A stretch of DNA of 37,734 bases from an uncultured Lachnospiraceae bacterium (lineage in GTDB: Bacteria > Bacillota > Clostridia > Lachnospirales > Lachnospiraceae). The position numbers were made by a program, and so were the translations under genes. Below, one piece after another: positions 29,863-37,068 of this stretch (its first letter is position 1; the number at the start of each line of letters is the position of its first letter). The notes under the pieces are model-generated. The model was not told where the DNA came from. It saw nothing but the letters and a program-made list of their open reading frames with translations, and searched no databases. The stretch spans positions 1 through 37,734 of the forward strand of contig CANPIM010000034.1 in assembly GCA_947574135.1 (NCBI GenBank), read 5' to 3'.

Positions 29863-29896
29863 TGGAACATTTCTGAGCACAATATAGGTACCGAAG
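29863..29896. other. attR of the GH112 element (left attP arm plus core)
   Basis: Arm TGGAACATTT (29863-29872), element spacer, then core GGTACCGAAG (29887-29896), followed by cotJC sequence. The arm is the exact reverse complement of the one at 20907-20916 and has the same distance to the GG at 29887-29888. Confidence 0.85.
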
Positions 29897-30336
29897 AACT
29901 GGGACATTTTGAGATGATATGCACCATCGTCTACCAGCTGACCAAAAATATGTCCATGGAGGAACTAAAAGCCTCCGGCTTTGATGTCTACTATGTGGAT
30001 CACACCGCCGGTCTGTGGCCCCAGGCTGCCTCCGGAGTACCATTCTCTGCAGCCACCTTCCAATCCACAGGAGATCCTATTACGGATTTGCATGAGGATT
30101 TGGCAGCAGAGCAGAAAGCAAGAGTCACCTACGACAACATCCTCCGGCTCTGTGAAGATTCCCCGGATGTCAAAGATGTGATCCGTTTCCTGCGCCAGCG
30201 GGAAGTGGTGCACTTCCAGCGTTTCGGTGAAGCCCTCCGCATCGTCCAGGATCATTTGGATTCCAACAACTTCTACATTATGAACCCGGCCTTTGACAAT
30301 GGCATCTCCGGCGGCGGAGACTGTGGCTGTAAATAG
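29887..30336 (+). pseudogene. cotJC: 3' fragment of cotJC (spore coat, manganese-catalase family)
   Basis: Frame from GGT 29887 gives GTEELGHFEMICTIVYQLTK, then DVYYVDHTAGLWPQAASGVPF, DLHEDLAAEQKARVTYDNILRL, REVVHFQRFGEALRIVQDHLD and a Cys/Gly end SGGGDCGCK. The dimanganese ligand motifs ExxH (EELGH), AAEQKAR and VVHFQRF are all present, so this part is not decayed. It lacks its own ribosome site; the ATG at 29914 is an internal Met. It continues the piece at 20795-20899 exactly. The intact product would be a coat-associated Mn catalase-like protein. Confidence 0.95.
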
Positions 30337-30354
30337 GCTTCCATAACTCCAAGG

Positions 30355-30396
30355 GACTGCTTCACGGCCACGCCTGGCTGTGAAGCAGTCTTTTTT
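30355..30396 (+). terminator. Terminator of cotJC
   Basis: GACTGCTTCAC (30355-30365) and GTGAAGCAGTC (30380-30390) make a perfect 11-bp stem, followed by six T. Confidence 0.93.
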
Positions 30397-30410
30397 CCCT
30401 CTCCTCTCCC

Positions 30411-30448
30411 CTTAAGAATCCATAAAGCTTAAGAATCACTTAAGAATC
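30411..30448. repeat. Three CTTAAGAATC repeats upstream of trkH
   Basis: Identical 10-mers at 30411-30420, 30428-30437 and 30439-30448. The last two give CTTAAG-N5-CTTAAG, an 11-bp direct repeat, the layout bound by OmpR/PhoB-family response regulators (the PmrA box has this same form). The -35 box follows 16 bp later, a normal activator position. Confidence 0.65.
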
Positions 30449-30464
30449 CACCCTTTCTGTCAGC

Positions 30465-30493
30465 TTGCCATCACATTCAAATTATTGTATAAT
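30465..30493 (+). promoter_or_regulatory. Promoter of trkH with start codon at the transcription start
   Basis: TTGCCA (30465-30470), 17-bp spacer, TATAAT (30488-30493). Only six bases separate the -10 from ATG 30500, so transcription should begin at or next to the A of the start codon. Confidence 0.75.
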
Positions 30494-30499
30494 ACAACC

Positions 30500-31852
30500 A
30501 TGAAAAAACATCGACTTACCACCACAAGAATTATTATGCTGGGCTTTTTTCTGGGCGCCGTCCTGGGAACCCTTGGTCTGCTTCTCCCGGTCAGCGTAAA
30601 GCCGGGACAGCACATAGACCCCTACGACGCCTGGTTTGTAGCCATGTCCAGCATTTGCGTAACCGGATTATCCACCGTGAATGTGGGGCAGACCTTTTCC
30701 GCCTTTGGGCAGGTGATTCTTCTGTTTCTCATCCAGTTTGGAGGCTTGGGGATTGTAACCTTTACTACTCTGGTCTTATTCATTCTCCGCCGCAGGATTA
30801 CCCTGTCTGATCGGATGCTGCTTCAAAGCGCCTACAACCTGGACACCCTGTCCGGTCTGGTGCGTCTCACCATGCGGATTCTCAAGGTCACTCTCTGTCT
30901 GGAGGCCCTGGGAGCTCTGGGCTACGCCCTTGTTTTCGTTCCCGAATATGGTGTTTTAGGCATCTGGTACAGTATCTTTCACGCCGTATCCGCCTTTTGC
31001 AACGCCGGCATAGATCTTCTGGGAGGAAACAGCTTCTGCGACTATCAGGGCAATGTAATCGTAAACCTGACCACGGTTTTTCTCATCTTTGTAAGCGGCC
31101 TTGGCTTCCCGGTTTACTGGGAGATAGCCAGAGGCGTCTCACACCGCCTGCGTCCCAAAGGCACCTCAGACCGCCGAAAACTTAACCTCCACACAAAGCT
31201 CGTCCTTTTGACCACCCTGGCCCTGATTATTGGGGGCATGGCTTTGACCCTTCTTTTGGAGCACGGCAATCCGAATACTCTGGGAGCCCTTCCCTGGCAC
31301 GAGAAGCTTCTGGCCGCATTGTTCCAGTCCGTCACCCTGCGAACAGCCGGCTTCGCAACCATTTCTCAGGAGCTCTTCCAGCCTGCATCCTGTCTGGTCT
31401 ATCTGCTGCTTATGTTTATCGGCGGCTCCCCTGCAGGAACGGCTGGCGGTATTAAAACCGTAACCTTCGTCCTCCTCTTTGCCTCCATGCTTGCAAATAT
31501 TCGGGGAAAAAAAGACGTAACCATCCTGCACCGAAGGGTTCCGGACGAGACCATCCGAAGATGTGTGGCCATTGCCACCTTCAGCTTCTCCGCCCTTTTT
31601 ATTCTGACCCTGGCTCTTTTAGCGGTTCAAAAAAGCGATTTTTTGGATACCCTGTATGAAATGACCTCTGCAATCGCAACCGTGGGTCTTTCCAGAGGCC
31701 TCACCGGCCTGCTAAACCCGGCGGGAAAACTTATTGTGTCTCTGGCCATGTATCTGGGACGCATCGGTCCCATTACCCTGGCTCTGGCCTTCAACAGCCG
31801 CACGCCAGCAGCCAACGTCACCTGTGCCGAGAGTAAAGTCATCATTGGATAA
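30500..31852 (+). CDS. ktrB: Potassium uptake membrane subunit, TrkH/KtrB family
   Basis: 450 aa from ATG 30500. Eight hydrophobic hairpin units with the four P-loop segments of the family: SSICVTGLSTVNVG, SAFCNAGIDLLGG, VTLRTAGFATIS and SAIATVGLSRGLTG, each with the conserved Gly of the K+ filter. Conserved GGSPAGTAGGIKT follows the third loop. It imports K+ (often with Na+) together with the cytoplasmic ring protein encoded next. No ribosome site precedes the start and none precedes the later Met, which fits the leaderless promoter. The ktrB-ktrA order with an 11-bp gap marks one operon. Confidence 0.93.
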   Translation: MKKHRLTTTRIIMLGFFLGAVLGTLGLLLPVSVKPGQHIDPYDAWFVAMSSICVTGLSTVNVGQTFSAFGQVILLFLIQFGGLGIVTFTTLVLFILRRRITLSDRMLLQSAYNLDTLSGLVRLTMRILKVTLCLEALGALGYALVFVPEYGVLGIWYSIFHAVSAFCNAGIDLLGGNSFCDYQGNVIVNLTTVFLIFVSGLGFPVYWEIARGVSHRLRPKGTSDRRKLNLHTKLVLLTTLALIIGGMALTLLLEHGNPNTLGALPWHEKLLAALFQSVTLRTAGFATISQELFQPASCLVYLLLMFIGGSPAGTAGGIKTVTFVLLFASMLANIRGKKDVTILHRRVPDETIRRCVAIATFSFSALFILTLALLAVQKSDFLDTLYEMTSAIATVGLSRGLTGLLNPAGKLIVSLAMYLGRIGPITLALAFNSRTPAANVTCAESKVIIG

Positions 31853-31863
31853 GGAGATCTGCT

Positions 31864-32532
31864 ATGAAAAAACAGGAAAAAAAGGAGTACATTGTCATAG
31901 GACTGGGCCGGTTTGGCCGCAGCGTGGCAAAGCAGCTGGAGGCCAACGGCTGTAAGGTTCTGGCCATAGATCACTCGGAAAAGCAGGTGCAGCAGGTGGC
32001 CGAATACGTAACCCTGGCCCTGTGCGTGGATGTGACAAACGAAGAGGCCCTCAAGGAGCTTGGGGGCAGAAACTTCGACGGAGCGGTTATTGCCATCGGA
32101 CACGGCCTGGAAGCCTCGGTGCTGGCCGCCATCTGGGCCAAGGAACAGGGAATTCCCCAGATTATCGCCAAGGTCTACGACGATACCCAGGGCAAAATCC
32201 TCACAAAGCTTGGGGTGGACCAGATTATCTGTCCGGAAAAGGAAATGGGGGTCCACTGGGCCAACAACCTGGCCTTCCACAATCTTTTTGATTCCCGGGA
32301 GCTCACCTCCGAGTATTCCATTGCGGATATTCCTGCATGGAACAGCTGGATTGGCAAAAATTTAAAAGAATTAAAGCTTCGGGAAAAATACGGGGTAAAC
32401 GTCATTGCTATCAAGCGGGGCGGAAGCCTGCTTATCAATCCCCCGGCAGACGATCCCACAAAGCCCAAGGACATCTTTGTTCTGCTGGGCCAGAATCATA
32501 TGCTGGAAAAAATTGCCAATTCCGCCAAATAA
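31864..32532 (+). CDS. ktrA: Potassium uptake regulatory subunit, TrkA/KtrA RCK protein
   Basis: 222 aa from ATG 31864 behind AAGGAGATCTGCT. RCK_N Rossmann fold with IVIGLGRFGRSVAKQLEANGCKVLAIDHSEKQV (GxGxxG and acidic strand end), CVDVTNEEALKELG, and a C-terminal RCK_C domain (SEYSIADIPAWNSWIGKNLKELKLREKYGVNVIAIKRGG). It forms an octameric ring that opens KtrB with ATP bound. Unlike ktrB it has a normal ribosome site. Confidence 0.93.
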   Translation: MKKQEKKEYIVIGLGRFGRSVAKQLEANGCKVLAIDHSEKQVQQVAEYVTLALCVDVTNEEALKELGGRNFDGAVIAIGHGLEASVLAAIWAKEQGIPQIIAKVYDDTQGKILTKLGVDQIICPEKEMGVHWANNLAFHNLFDSRELTSEYSIADIPAWNSWIGKNLKELKLREKYGVNVIAIKRGGSLLINPPADDPTKPKDIFVLLGQNHMLEKIANSAK

Positions 32533-32534
32533 AT

Positions 32535-32566
32535 AGGAGGCAGCGCACAAACGCCTGCCTCCTTTC
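32535..32566 (+). terminator. Terminator-like hairpin after ktrA
   Basis: AGGAGGCAG (32535-32543) with CTGCCTCCT (32555-32563), nine base pairs, followed by only TTC. Stem strong, T tract poor; end of the ktr operon. Confidence 0.55.
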
Positions 32567-32591
32567 ACTTCCCTATATGCAGTCCTGCCTG

Positions 32592-32858
32592 TCAGGCAAT
32601 CTGCTCCGCCTGCTCCTGGTGCTCTGCCTGTGTGTGGCTATTCTCCTGCTCTATGAGCTGATACAGCATCTCTACGCTGATGCCTTTATCCGTCATACAC
32701 TGATAGAGAGCCTTCAATTCCTGCTCCTCCCGCTGCCTCAAAAGCTCCTCCCGGGTTTCCTCCAGCTGGGACAGCTTTTTCTTTAATGCCTCTATCTTCT
32801 GCTCTACCTGAGAAATCTGATCCTCATAGGACTTCGTCCTTCCTCTTCTGCCAGCCAT
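32592..32858 (-). CDS. Small basic coiled-coil protein
   Basis: 88 aa from ATG 32858 behind AGGAGGACATGCATA. MAGRRGRTKSYEDQISQVEQK opens a long coiled coil (IEALKKKLSQLEETREELLRQREEQELKALYQCM), followed by DKGISVEMLYQLIEQE. Not recognised as a named family. Basic N-terminus plus coiled coil could bind nucleic acid. Monocistronic, minus strand. Confidence 0.65.
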   Translation of the reverse strand: MAGRRGRTKSYEDQISQVEQKIEALKKKLSQLEETREELLRQREEQELKALYQCMTDKGISVEMLYQLIEQENSHTQAEHQEQAEQIA

Positions 32859-32961
32859 TATGCATGTCCTCCTATTTTTGGTATTATTTACAGTATATGC
32901 CGGATCTTCCCAAAATATACCGCAGTTTACCAAAAAATCAGAGCCAAAAAGCGTCTGTCCC

Positions 32962-33738
32962 CTACCAGCCGCCTGCCAGCCGCTCCAGAAGCCACTCGCC
33001 TATCCCATCCTCACCCAGATATAAAATCCCCCAGGTGGAGGAAAAGCTTTGACACATGCCCTTAAAATTGCCCCCGGGGGTCAGCCGGACTCTCCCCCGG
33101 TTATAAGCCTCCATCTCCGGATCAATAAGCCCGATAAGCTCCCGGGCCGCCGTATCGCAGTTATGGGTATAAATCTGATACAGAGGAACGCTTCCCTGCT
33201 CCAAAAGCTTCGTCAGCTCTTTCCGGGACATCTCATTGCCTGCCTCCGCCTCCTGATATAGCGTTAGAAAAAAAGCCTCCCGCCCCATCCATTCCTCCGC
33301 AGCTCCAAGCACTCTCTCATACTCTTCTCTGGTAATCCCCCGATACAGGGCTCGATCAAAATTATCGCAGGCCTCATCCTCTGTCAGATAGAGATCTCCG
33401 GTCTCCAAAAAATACCGGACTTCCTCCCGGCTGAGAGACATCACAGAGAGAAGTCCCAGCCCCTCCTTCCCAAGCAGACACTCCGGCAGGCTGTACTGCA
33501 TGCCGTTATAGCTGTAAATCCGGCTTTGTCCCTCTTCATCCACCAACATCATAGCCGAATGGCCCAGTCCCTTCATACCGTCCAGGTTCAACAGATACCA
33601 GATCTGGCAATCCTGACCCTCTGTGAGTCCTATACCTCTCTCCTTTGGAGGTCCTCCCAGCAGCAGACGCAAAATCAAGACTCCAAAAAAGAGCAGCAGA
33701 ATTCCTCCTGCTGCCCTGTTCCTATTCTTCTTTTTCAC
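32962..33738 (-). CDS. Membrane-anchored protein with papain-like (permuted NlpC/P60-type) look
   Basis: 258 aa from GTG 33738, whose GTGA overlaps the galM stop. An N-terminal membrane anchor (AAGGILLLFFGVLILRLLLGG) and an extracellular domain. The pair GHSAMMLVDEEG (His) and YTHNCDTAARELIGL (Cys) recalls circularly permuted papain-fold proteins (LRAT/DUF4105-like), in which His precedes the HNC(x)T Cys. A hydrolase of cell-wall or lipid substrates is thinkable; not certain. Translational coupling with galM is notable. Confidence 0.6.
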   Translation of the reverse strand: MKKKNRNRAAGGILLLFFGVLILRLLLGGPPKERGIGLTEGQDCQIWYLLNLDGMKGLGHSAMMLVDEEGQSRIYSYNGMQYSLPECLLGKEGLGLLSVMSLSREEVRYFLETGDLYLTEDEACDNFDRALYRGITREEYERVLGAAEEWMGREAFFLTLYQEAEAGNEMSRKELTKLLEQGSVPLYQIYTHNCDTAARELIGLIDPEMEAYNRGRVRLTPGGNFKGMCQSFSSTWGILYLGEDGIGEWLLERLAGGW

Positions 33739-34796
33739 GAATCCGCCTGCTCCATCACAGAAAATGCATAGGTCGTCCGGGTCTTATACTCCTCCCCCGC
33801 CTTTACCAGGGTGCTGGGGAAATTCTCATGGTGAAGGGCATCGGGAAAATGCTGAGTCTCAAAGCAGACAGCGCTTCGCAGGGAATAAACCTTCCCTCCC
33901 TTGCCACCGGCCTCCTGCACCAGCGAATTGGAAGTATACAGCTGCAACCCTGGCTGATCCGTATACACCTCCATCAAAATTCCGCTTTTCTCTGACCGAA
34001 GCCGGGCCGCCAGCCGATTTCCCTCCTTTTTGGTGAGAACAAAATTGTGATCATAGCCCTTAGCCTGCTGCAAGGGCTTGTAATCCCCGTCAATATCCTT
34101 GCCCAATGTCCGCCATTGACGAAAATCCATGGGAGTCCCCTCCACAGGACGAAGCTCCCCAGTGGGAATCAAATCATCCCCCGTAGGCGTAAAGGCATCC
34201 GCATCTATCTGCACCTGGTGCTCCAGCACGCTCTCTGAGGCCTGTCCCTCCAGATTAAAATAGGTGTGATTGGTCATATTAAAGATGGTATCCGCGTCAG
34301 CCGAGGCCTGATAGGAAATTTCCAGCTGATTTTCATTGGTCAGTTTGTAGGAAACCCGCACCTGAGCATTTCCCGGAAGTCCCTGATCCCCGTCCGGACT
34401 TACTATGGAAAACTCCACCTTATTGTCATCTGCCACAATTCCCTTCCACATGCGTTGATGATAGCCTGGCTTTCCTCCGTGGAGATTGTTCTCCCCGTTA
34501 TTCTTCTCCATCTGATAGGTGACGCCGTTTATCTCCACCTGCCCCTTGGCCACCCGGTTGGCATTGCGCCCCAGGGTAGCGCCAAAATTAGGCTTATTTA
34601 CCTCATAATGCTCCACATCCTCATAGCCCCACACCACATCCGGCATGGAACCGTCCCGGGCCGGCACATAGAGCTCTCTTAAAACCGCCCCATAGTTCAG
34701 CAGGACAGCCTTCATGCCATTGGCATTCACCAGCTCATACTGCTTTACCACTTCCCCTGCCTTCGTCTTTCCAAACTCCGTCACCGTAATTGCCAT
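33735..34796 (-). CDS. galM: Aldose 1-epimerase
   Basis: 353 aa from ATG 34796 behind CAGGAGGAGAGGATA. Mutarotase motifs: LNYGAVLRELYVP, GATLGRNANRVAKGQVEING, NNLHGGKPGYHQRMW, MTNHTYFNLEGQ (catalytic His), and CFETQHFPDALHHENFP (catalytic Glu region). It interconverts alpha and beta galactose or glucose for the Leloir pathway. It is outside the mobile element, so it belongs to the chromosome, but functionally it suits galactoside use. Confidence 0.95.
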   Translation of the reverse strand: MAITVTEFGKTKAGEVVKQYELVNANGMKAVLLNYGAVLRELYVPARDGSMPDVVWGYEDVEHYEVNKPNFGATLGRNANRVAKGQVEINGVTYQMEKNNGENNLHGGKPGYHQRMWKGIVADDNKVEFSIVSPDGDQGLPGNAQVRVSYKLTNENQLEISYQASADADTIFNMTNHTYFNLEGQASESVLEHQVQIDADAFTPTGDDLIPTGELRPVEGTPMDFRQWRTLGKDIDGDYKPLQQAKGYDHNFVLTKKEGNRLAARLRSEKSGILMEVYTDQPGLQLYTSNSLVQEAGGKGGKVYSLRSAVCFETQHFPDALHHENFPSTLVKAGEEYKTRTTYAFSVMEQADS

Positions 34797-34820
34797 ATCC
34801 TCTCCTCCTGTTTCCGAATG

Positions 34821-34860
34821 TAAAAACTGCCTCTACAACTATCTTAGTCACAGAGGCAGT
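34821..34860 (-). terminator. Terminator of the FNT channel gene
   Basis: ACTGCCTCT (34826-34834) with AGAGGCAGT (34852-34860), then five T on the minus strand, 31 bases past the FNT stop and ahead of galM. Confidence 0.85.
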
Positions 34861-34891
34861 GAAAGTCAACCTATTTCCCTTTTCTTCCCTT

Positions 34892-35680
34892 TTATTTTTT
34901 GTTTCCCTTCAAATAAATAAACCAGTAAGAAAGCCCAACAGCCATGCCGCCAATCATATTTCCAATGGTAACCGGCAAAAGATTATTAAGAAGCATGGCT
35001 CCTACCGTCACATCCGGATTTCCCACTGCATAGAAGGAATTGGCGAAAATCCCTGCCATGAGATAATACATATTGGCAATGCTGTGCTCAAAGCCACAGA
35101 ACACAAAGATCATAATGGGATAAAAAGCCGCCATCATCTTTCCAGGAAAGCTCTTAGCCGCAAAGGACATCCATACAGCCAGGCATACCAATATATTGCA
35201 TATAATACCACGGATAAAGGCATCCCCAAAGCTCAGCCCCACCTTGCCGGAGGCCACGCTCATAATGGTGTTGAGAAGGCCGTTGTCCATCTGACTGGGA
35301 GAATGGCCGTATACCACCAGGGCCGCCATCAGGGCAGATCCGATAAAGTTTCCGATGTACACCACCACCCAGCTCTTTGCCACAGCTGAAAGCTTGGTCT
35401 CCTTCTCCATCAGGGGAATGATGAGCAGGCAGTTTCCAGTAAACAGCTCGCTGCCGGCCACCAGCACCAGAGTCAGACCGGCCGGAAACAGGCAGGCGCC
35501 GATAAATTTACCGATGGTGCTTCCCCCCATCATAGCCGTAGCCATCTCAAAAGCCGTCCCGCCCACGGCAATGAACAGGCCTGCCAGAATTCCAAGCAGC
35601 AGCATCTTAGACACCGGAAGCTCCGTTTTCTTTTTTCCAATCCCTACATAGTTTTGTGCAATCTCAGCTGGGGTATTCAT
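34892..35680 (-). CDS. Formate/nitrite transporter family channel
   Basis: 262 aa from ATG 35680 behind AAGAGGAGGATTATAAAC. Six membrane helices with the FNT signatures AGLFIAVGGTAFEMA, GSELFTGNC, WVVVYIGNFIGS, GIICNILVCLAVWM and FCGFEHSIANMYYL, where the His of GFEHS is the conserved pore residue. Members carry formate (FocA), nitrite (NirC) or hydrosulfide. The substrate cannot be read from these motifs. Monocistronic with a terminator; TGTTATAGT on the minus strand near 35736 is a probable extended -10. Confidence 0.92.
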   Translation of the reverse strand: MNTPAEIAQNYVGIGKKKTELPVSKMLLLGILAGLFIAVGGTAFEMATAMMGGSTIGKFIGACLFPAGLTLVLVAGSELFTGNCLLIIPLMEKETKLSAVAKSWVVVYIGNFIGSALMAALVVYGHSPSQMDNGLLNTIMSVASGKVGLSFGDAFIRGIICNILVCLAVWMSFAAKSFPGKMMAAFYPIMIFVFCGFEHSIANMYYLMAGIFANSFYAVGNPDVTVGAMLLNNLLPVTIGNMIGGMAVGLSYWFIYLKGNKK

Positions 35681-35788
35681 TGTTTATAATCCTCCTCTTC
35701 CCAAATGCATCTGCATCCCTTGTTTGTTAAAACTATAACACTTTTCCCGGGATTACACTACTGTACGTTGTGTAGGAAGATATCCCCT

Positions 35789-36664
35789 CTATTTTACATG
35801 CTCATGGGTAAAGAGATGATCCTGACAATACTCGTAATTTCCCTTGCACTTGGAGCAGAAGCGGAACTCCAGATTCTCCCCGTCCTTCTCCGTGCGGCCG
35901 CAGATGGCACATTTGTGGGTATTTACCGCCCGCTGCCCCTTTTGCACGCTCTGGGTATAGCGCTTTCTCCGATAAACCGCCTTGGGGCTGTAGCGGCGCA
36001 TATTTCGCATGCCAAAGAAAAACAGCAGGAAATTCCCCAGGGAAACCAGAGCCATCACACTGTAGGCCGGATGAGCGATAATCCCCGCCTGGGCCAGTCC
36101 CATCAGCATGGACAGAGAGAAAAACCGCGTAAAGAATCCCGCCAGGATGGTCAGTCCAAAATAGACCCCATTGATAATCCCCAGCCACTTGGCCTTAATG
36201 GGAATGATGAAAAACAGCAAAAAGGTGGCATCCGGATAGGTGGCCGCATAGGCAAAAAACAGAGACATATTCAGGTAATAGGTCCCGAACATCACACCCA
36301 GATTGGCCCGGAAAATATAACAACACACAAAGGCTGCTATAATATGGAGCACCACGCCGGTGAAAAAGTACAGGTTAAAGCGAAAAGGGCCCCACTGATA
36401 CTCCAGCGTTTTTCCGATGGAATAATACAAATACATGCCCAGAAGAAAATAAAAAATGTCCGTGCTGGGAGGATACACCAGGAAAGTCACCAGCCGCCAA
36501 ATCTGTCCCTTAAGAATCAAGGTGGGATCCAAAGACAGATAGGCCTCATAAAACCCGGCCGCAAACACCTGCAGCACCCAGCCCACTCCATAGAGAATAA
36601 TGATATAGTACATTAAATTTGGAATTGCATATTTCCCGAATTTACGCTCCAGTTTTTCTATCAA
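35789..36664 (-). CDS. Rhomboid-like membrane protein with C-terminal zinc ribbon
   Basis: 291 aa from TTG 36664 (GAGAGG upstream). Six or seven membrane helices with the rhomboid-type layout (GQIWRLVTFLVYP; GKTLEYQWGPFRFNLYFFTGVVLHIIAAF), but the Ser of GxSG and the late His are not seen (the corresponding loop reads NLGVMFGTYYLN), so it is probably a pseudoprotease. After the last helix a linker and a four-Cys ribbon (HKCAICGRTEKDG...FRFCSKCKGNYEYCQDH). Such fusions are common but uncharacterised in Lachnospiraceae. Confidence 0.75.
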   Translation of the reverse strand: MIEKLERKFGKYAIPNLMYYIIILYGVGWVLQVFAAGFYEAYLSLDPTLILKGQIWRLVTFLVYPPSTDIFYFLLGMYLYYSIGKTLEYQWGPFRFNLYFFTGVVLHIIAAFVCCYIFRANLGVMFGTYYLNMSLFFAYAATYPDATFLLFFIIPIKAKWLGIINGVYFGLTILAGFFTRFFSLSMLMGLAQAGIIAHPAYSVMALVSLGNFLLFFFGMRNMRRYSPKAVYRRKRYTQSVQKGQRAVNTHKCAICGRTEKDGENLEFRFCSKCKGNYEYCQDHLFTHEHVK

Positions 36665-36751
36665 AGTAGCCTCTCACTCCTTGCTTTTATCGAATATGTT
36701 TATTATAAGTTCCAGGCCACCATTTGTCAACGCCAACCGGCCGGCCTTCTC

Positions 36752-36934
36752 CTACAAACCAGCCGGCCTTCTCCTGCAGGGAATGCAGATCTCATCTCCT
36801 GGCTGGAGATTATATACATTTACATAAGGATTCGCTAATAAAATAGAAGAAAGAGGTACTCCATAGCGTCTGCTCAAAAGATACAGCGTATCCCCCTTGG
36901 CCACCGTGTGCAGAAAGCCCCGGCACTGTTTCAT
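36752..36934 (-). CDS. Stand-alone LysM protein
   Basis: 60 aa from ATG 36934 behind CGGAGGAATTTTT. Almost the whole protein is one LysM domain: HTVAKGDTLYLLSRRYGVPLSSILLANPYVNVYNLQPGDEICIP. LysM binds peptidoglycan or chitin GlcNAc. There is no signal peptide or partner domain, so it may be a cytoplasmic or spore-related peptide. Its 3' end overlaps one copy of a 14-bp repeat (GCCGGCCTTCTCCT at 36762-36775, other copy 36740-36753). Confidence 0.85.
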   Translation of the reverse strand: MKQCRGFLHTVAKGDTLYLLSRRYGVPLSSILLANPYVNVYNLQPGDEICIPCRRRPAGL

Positions 36935-37033
36935 AAAAATTCCTCCGTCTCTTTTTCTTCATCATTTATATATGTTATGCCGAAATTTCATTTCCGGTAT
37001 GAAAAGTCTGACCGATTTTTATACTTTTTTTAT

Positions 37034-37062
37034 TTGATTTATGTAAATTCCTGTCGTATAAT
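37034..37062 (+). promoter_or_regulatory. Promoter of the dehydratase activase gene
   Basis: TTGATT (37034-37039), 17-bp spacer, TATAAT (37057-37062). Expected start near 37069, leaving a leader of about 124 bases. Confidence 0.75.
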
Positions 37063-37068
37063 GTAATC

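Larger units (their letters stand above)
20891..29886. mobile_element. 8,996-bp serine-recombinase element carrying a GH112 sugar operon
   Basis: Bounded by the direct repeat GGTACCGAAG (20891-20900 and 29887-29896), which is also cotJC coding sequence. It holds a GH112 phosphorylase, a small membrane protein, ABC permeases and binding protein, an AraC regulator, a large serine recombinase and a small partner gene. There are no replication, conjugation or phage structural genes. Removal restores cotJC in frame across the junction. The joined ends give a symmetrical attachment site, which fixes the limits to the base. Confidence 0.9.

Noticed and set aside
29564..30043. A 159-codon minus-strand reading frame covering the small recombinase-associated gene
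   Set aside because: The upstream half crosses the attachment core and runs antisense through cotJC; the ATG at 29806 has a proper GGGGAGGTG site, so only 29564-29806 is kept.
29914..30336. A short independent Mn-catalase-like gene starting at ATG 29914
   Set aside because: No ribosome site or promoter; coding similarity continues upstream to the attachment core at 29887. It is a gene fragment.
30411..30448. CRISPR-like short repeat array
   Set aside because: Three 10-mers at irregular 17- and 11-bp steps with no spacers of normal size and no cas genes; better explained as regulator sites.
31627..32280. Minus-strand frame opposite the ktrB-ktrA junction
   Set aside because: Antisense to two well-supported genes and without signals.
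35705..36616. Long plus-strand frame opposite the rhomboid-like protein
   Set aside because: Shadow of the membrane protein; rich in His, Gln and Arg and without ribosome site.
36740..36775. 14-bp repeat GCCGGCCTTCTCCT as insertion-sequence footprint
   Set aside because: Only two copies 22 bp apart, one within the LysM gene; no transposase or target duplication. Probably a local slippage duplication.
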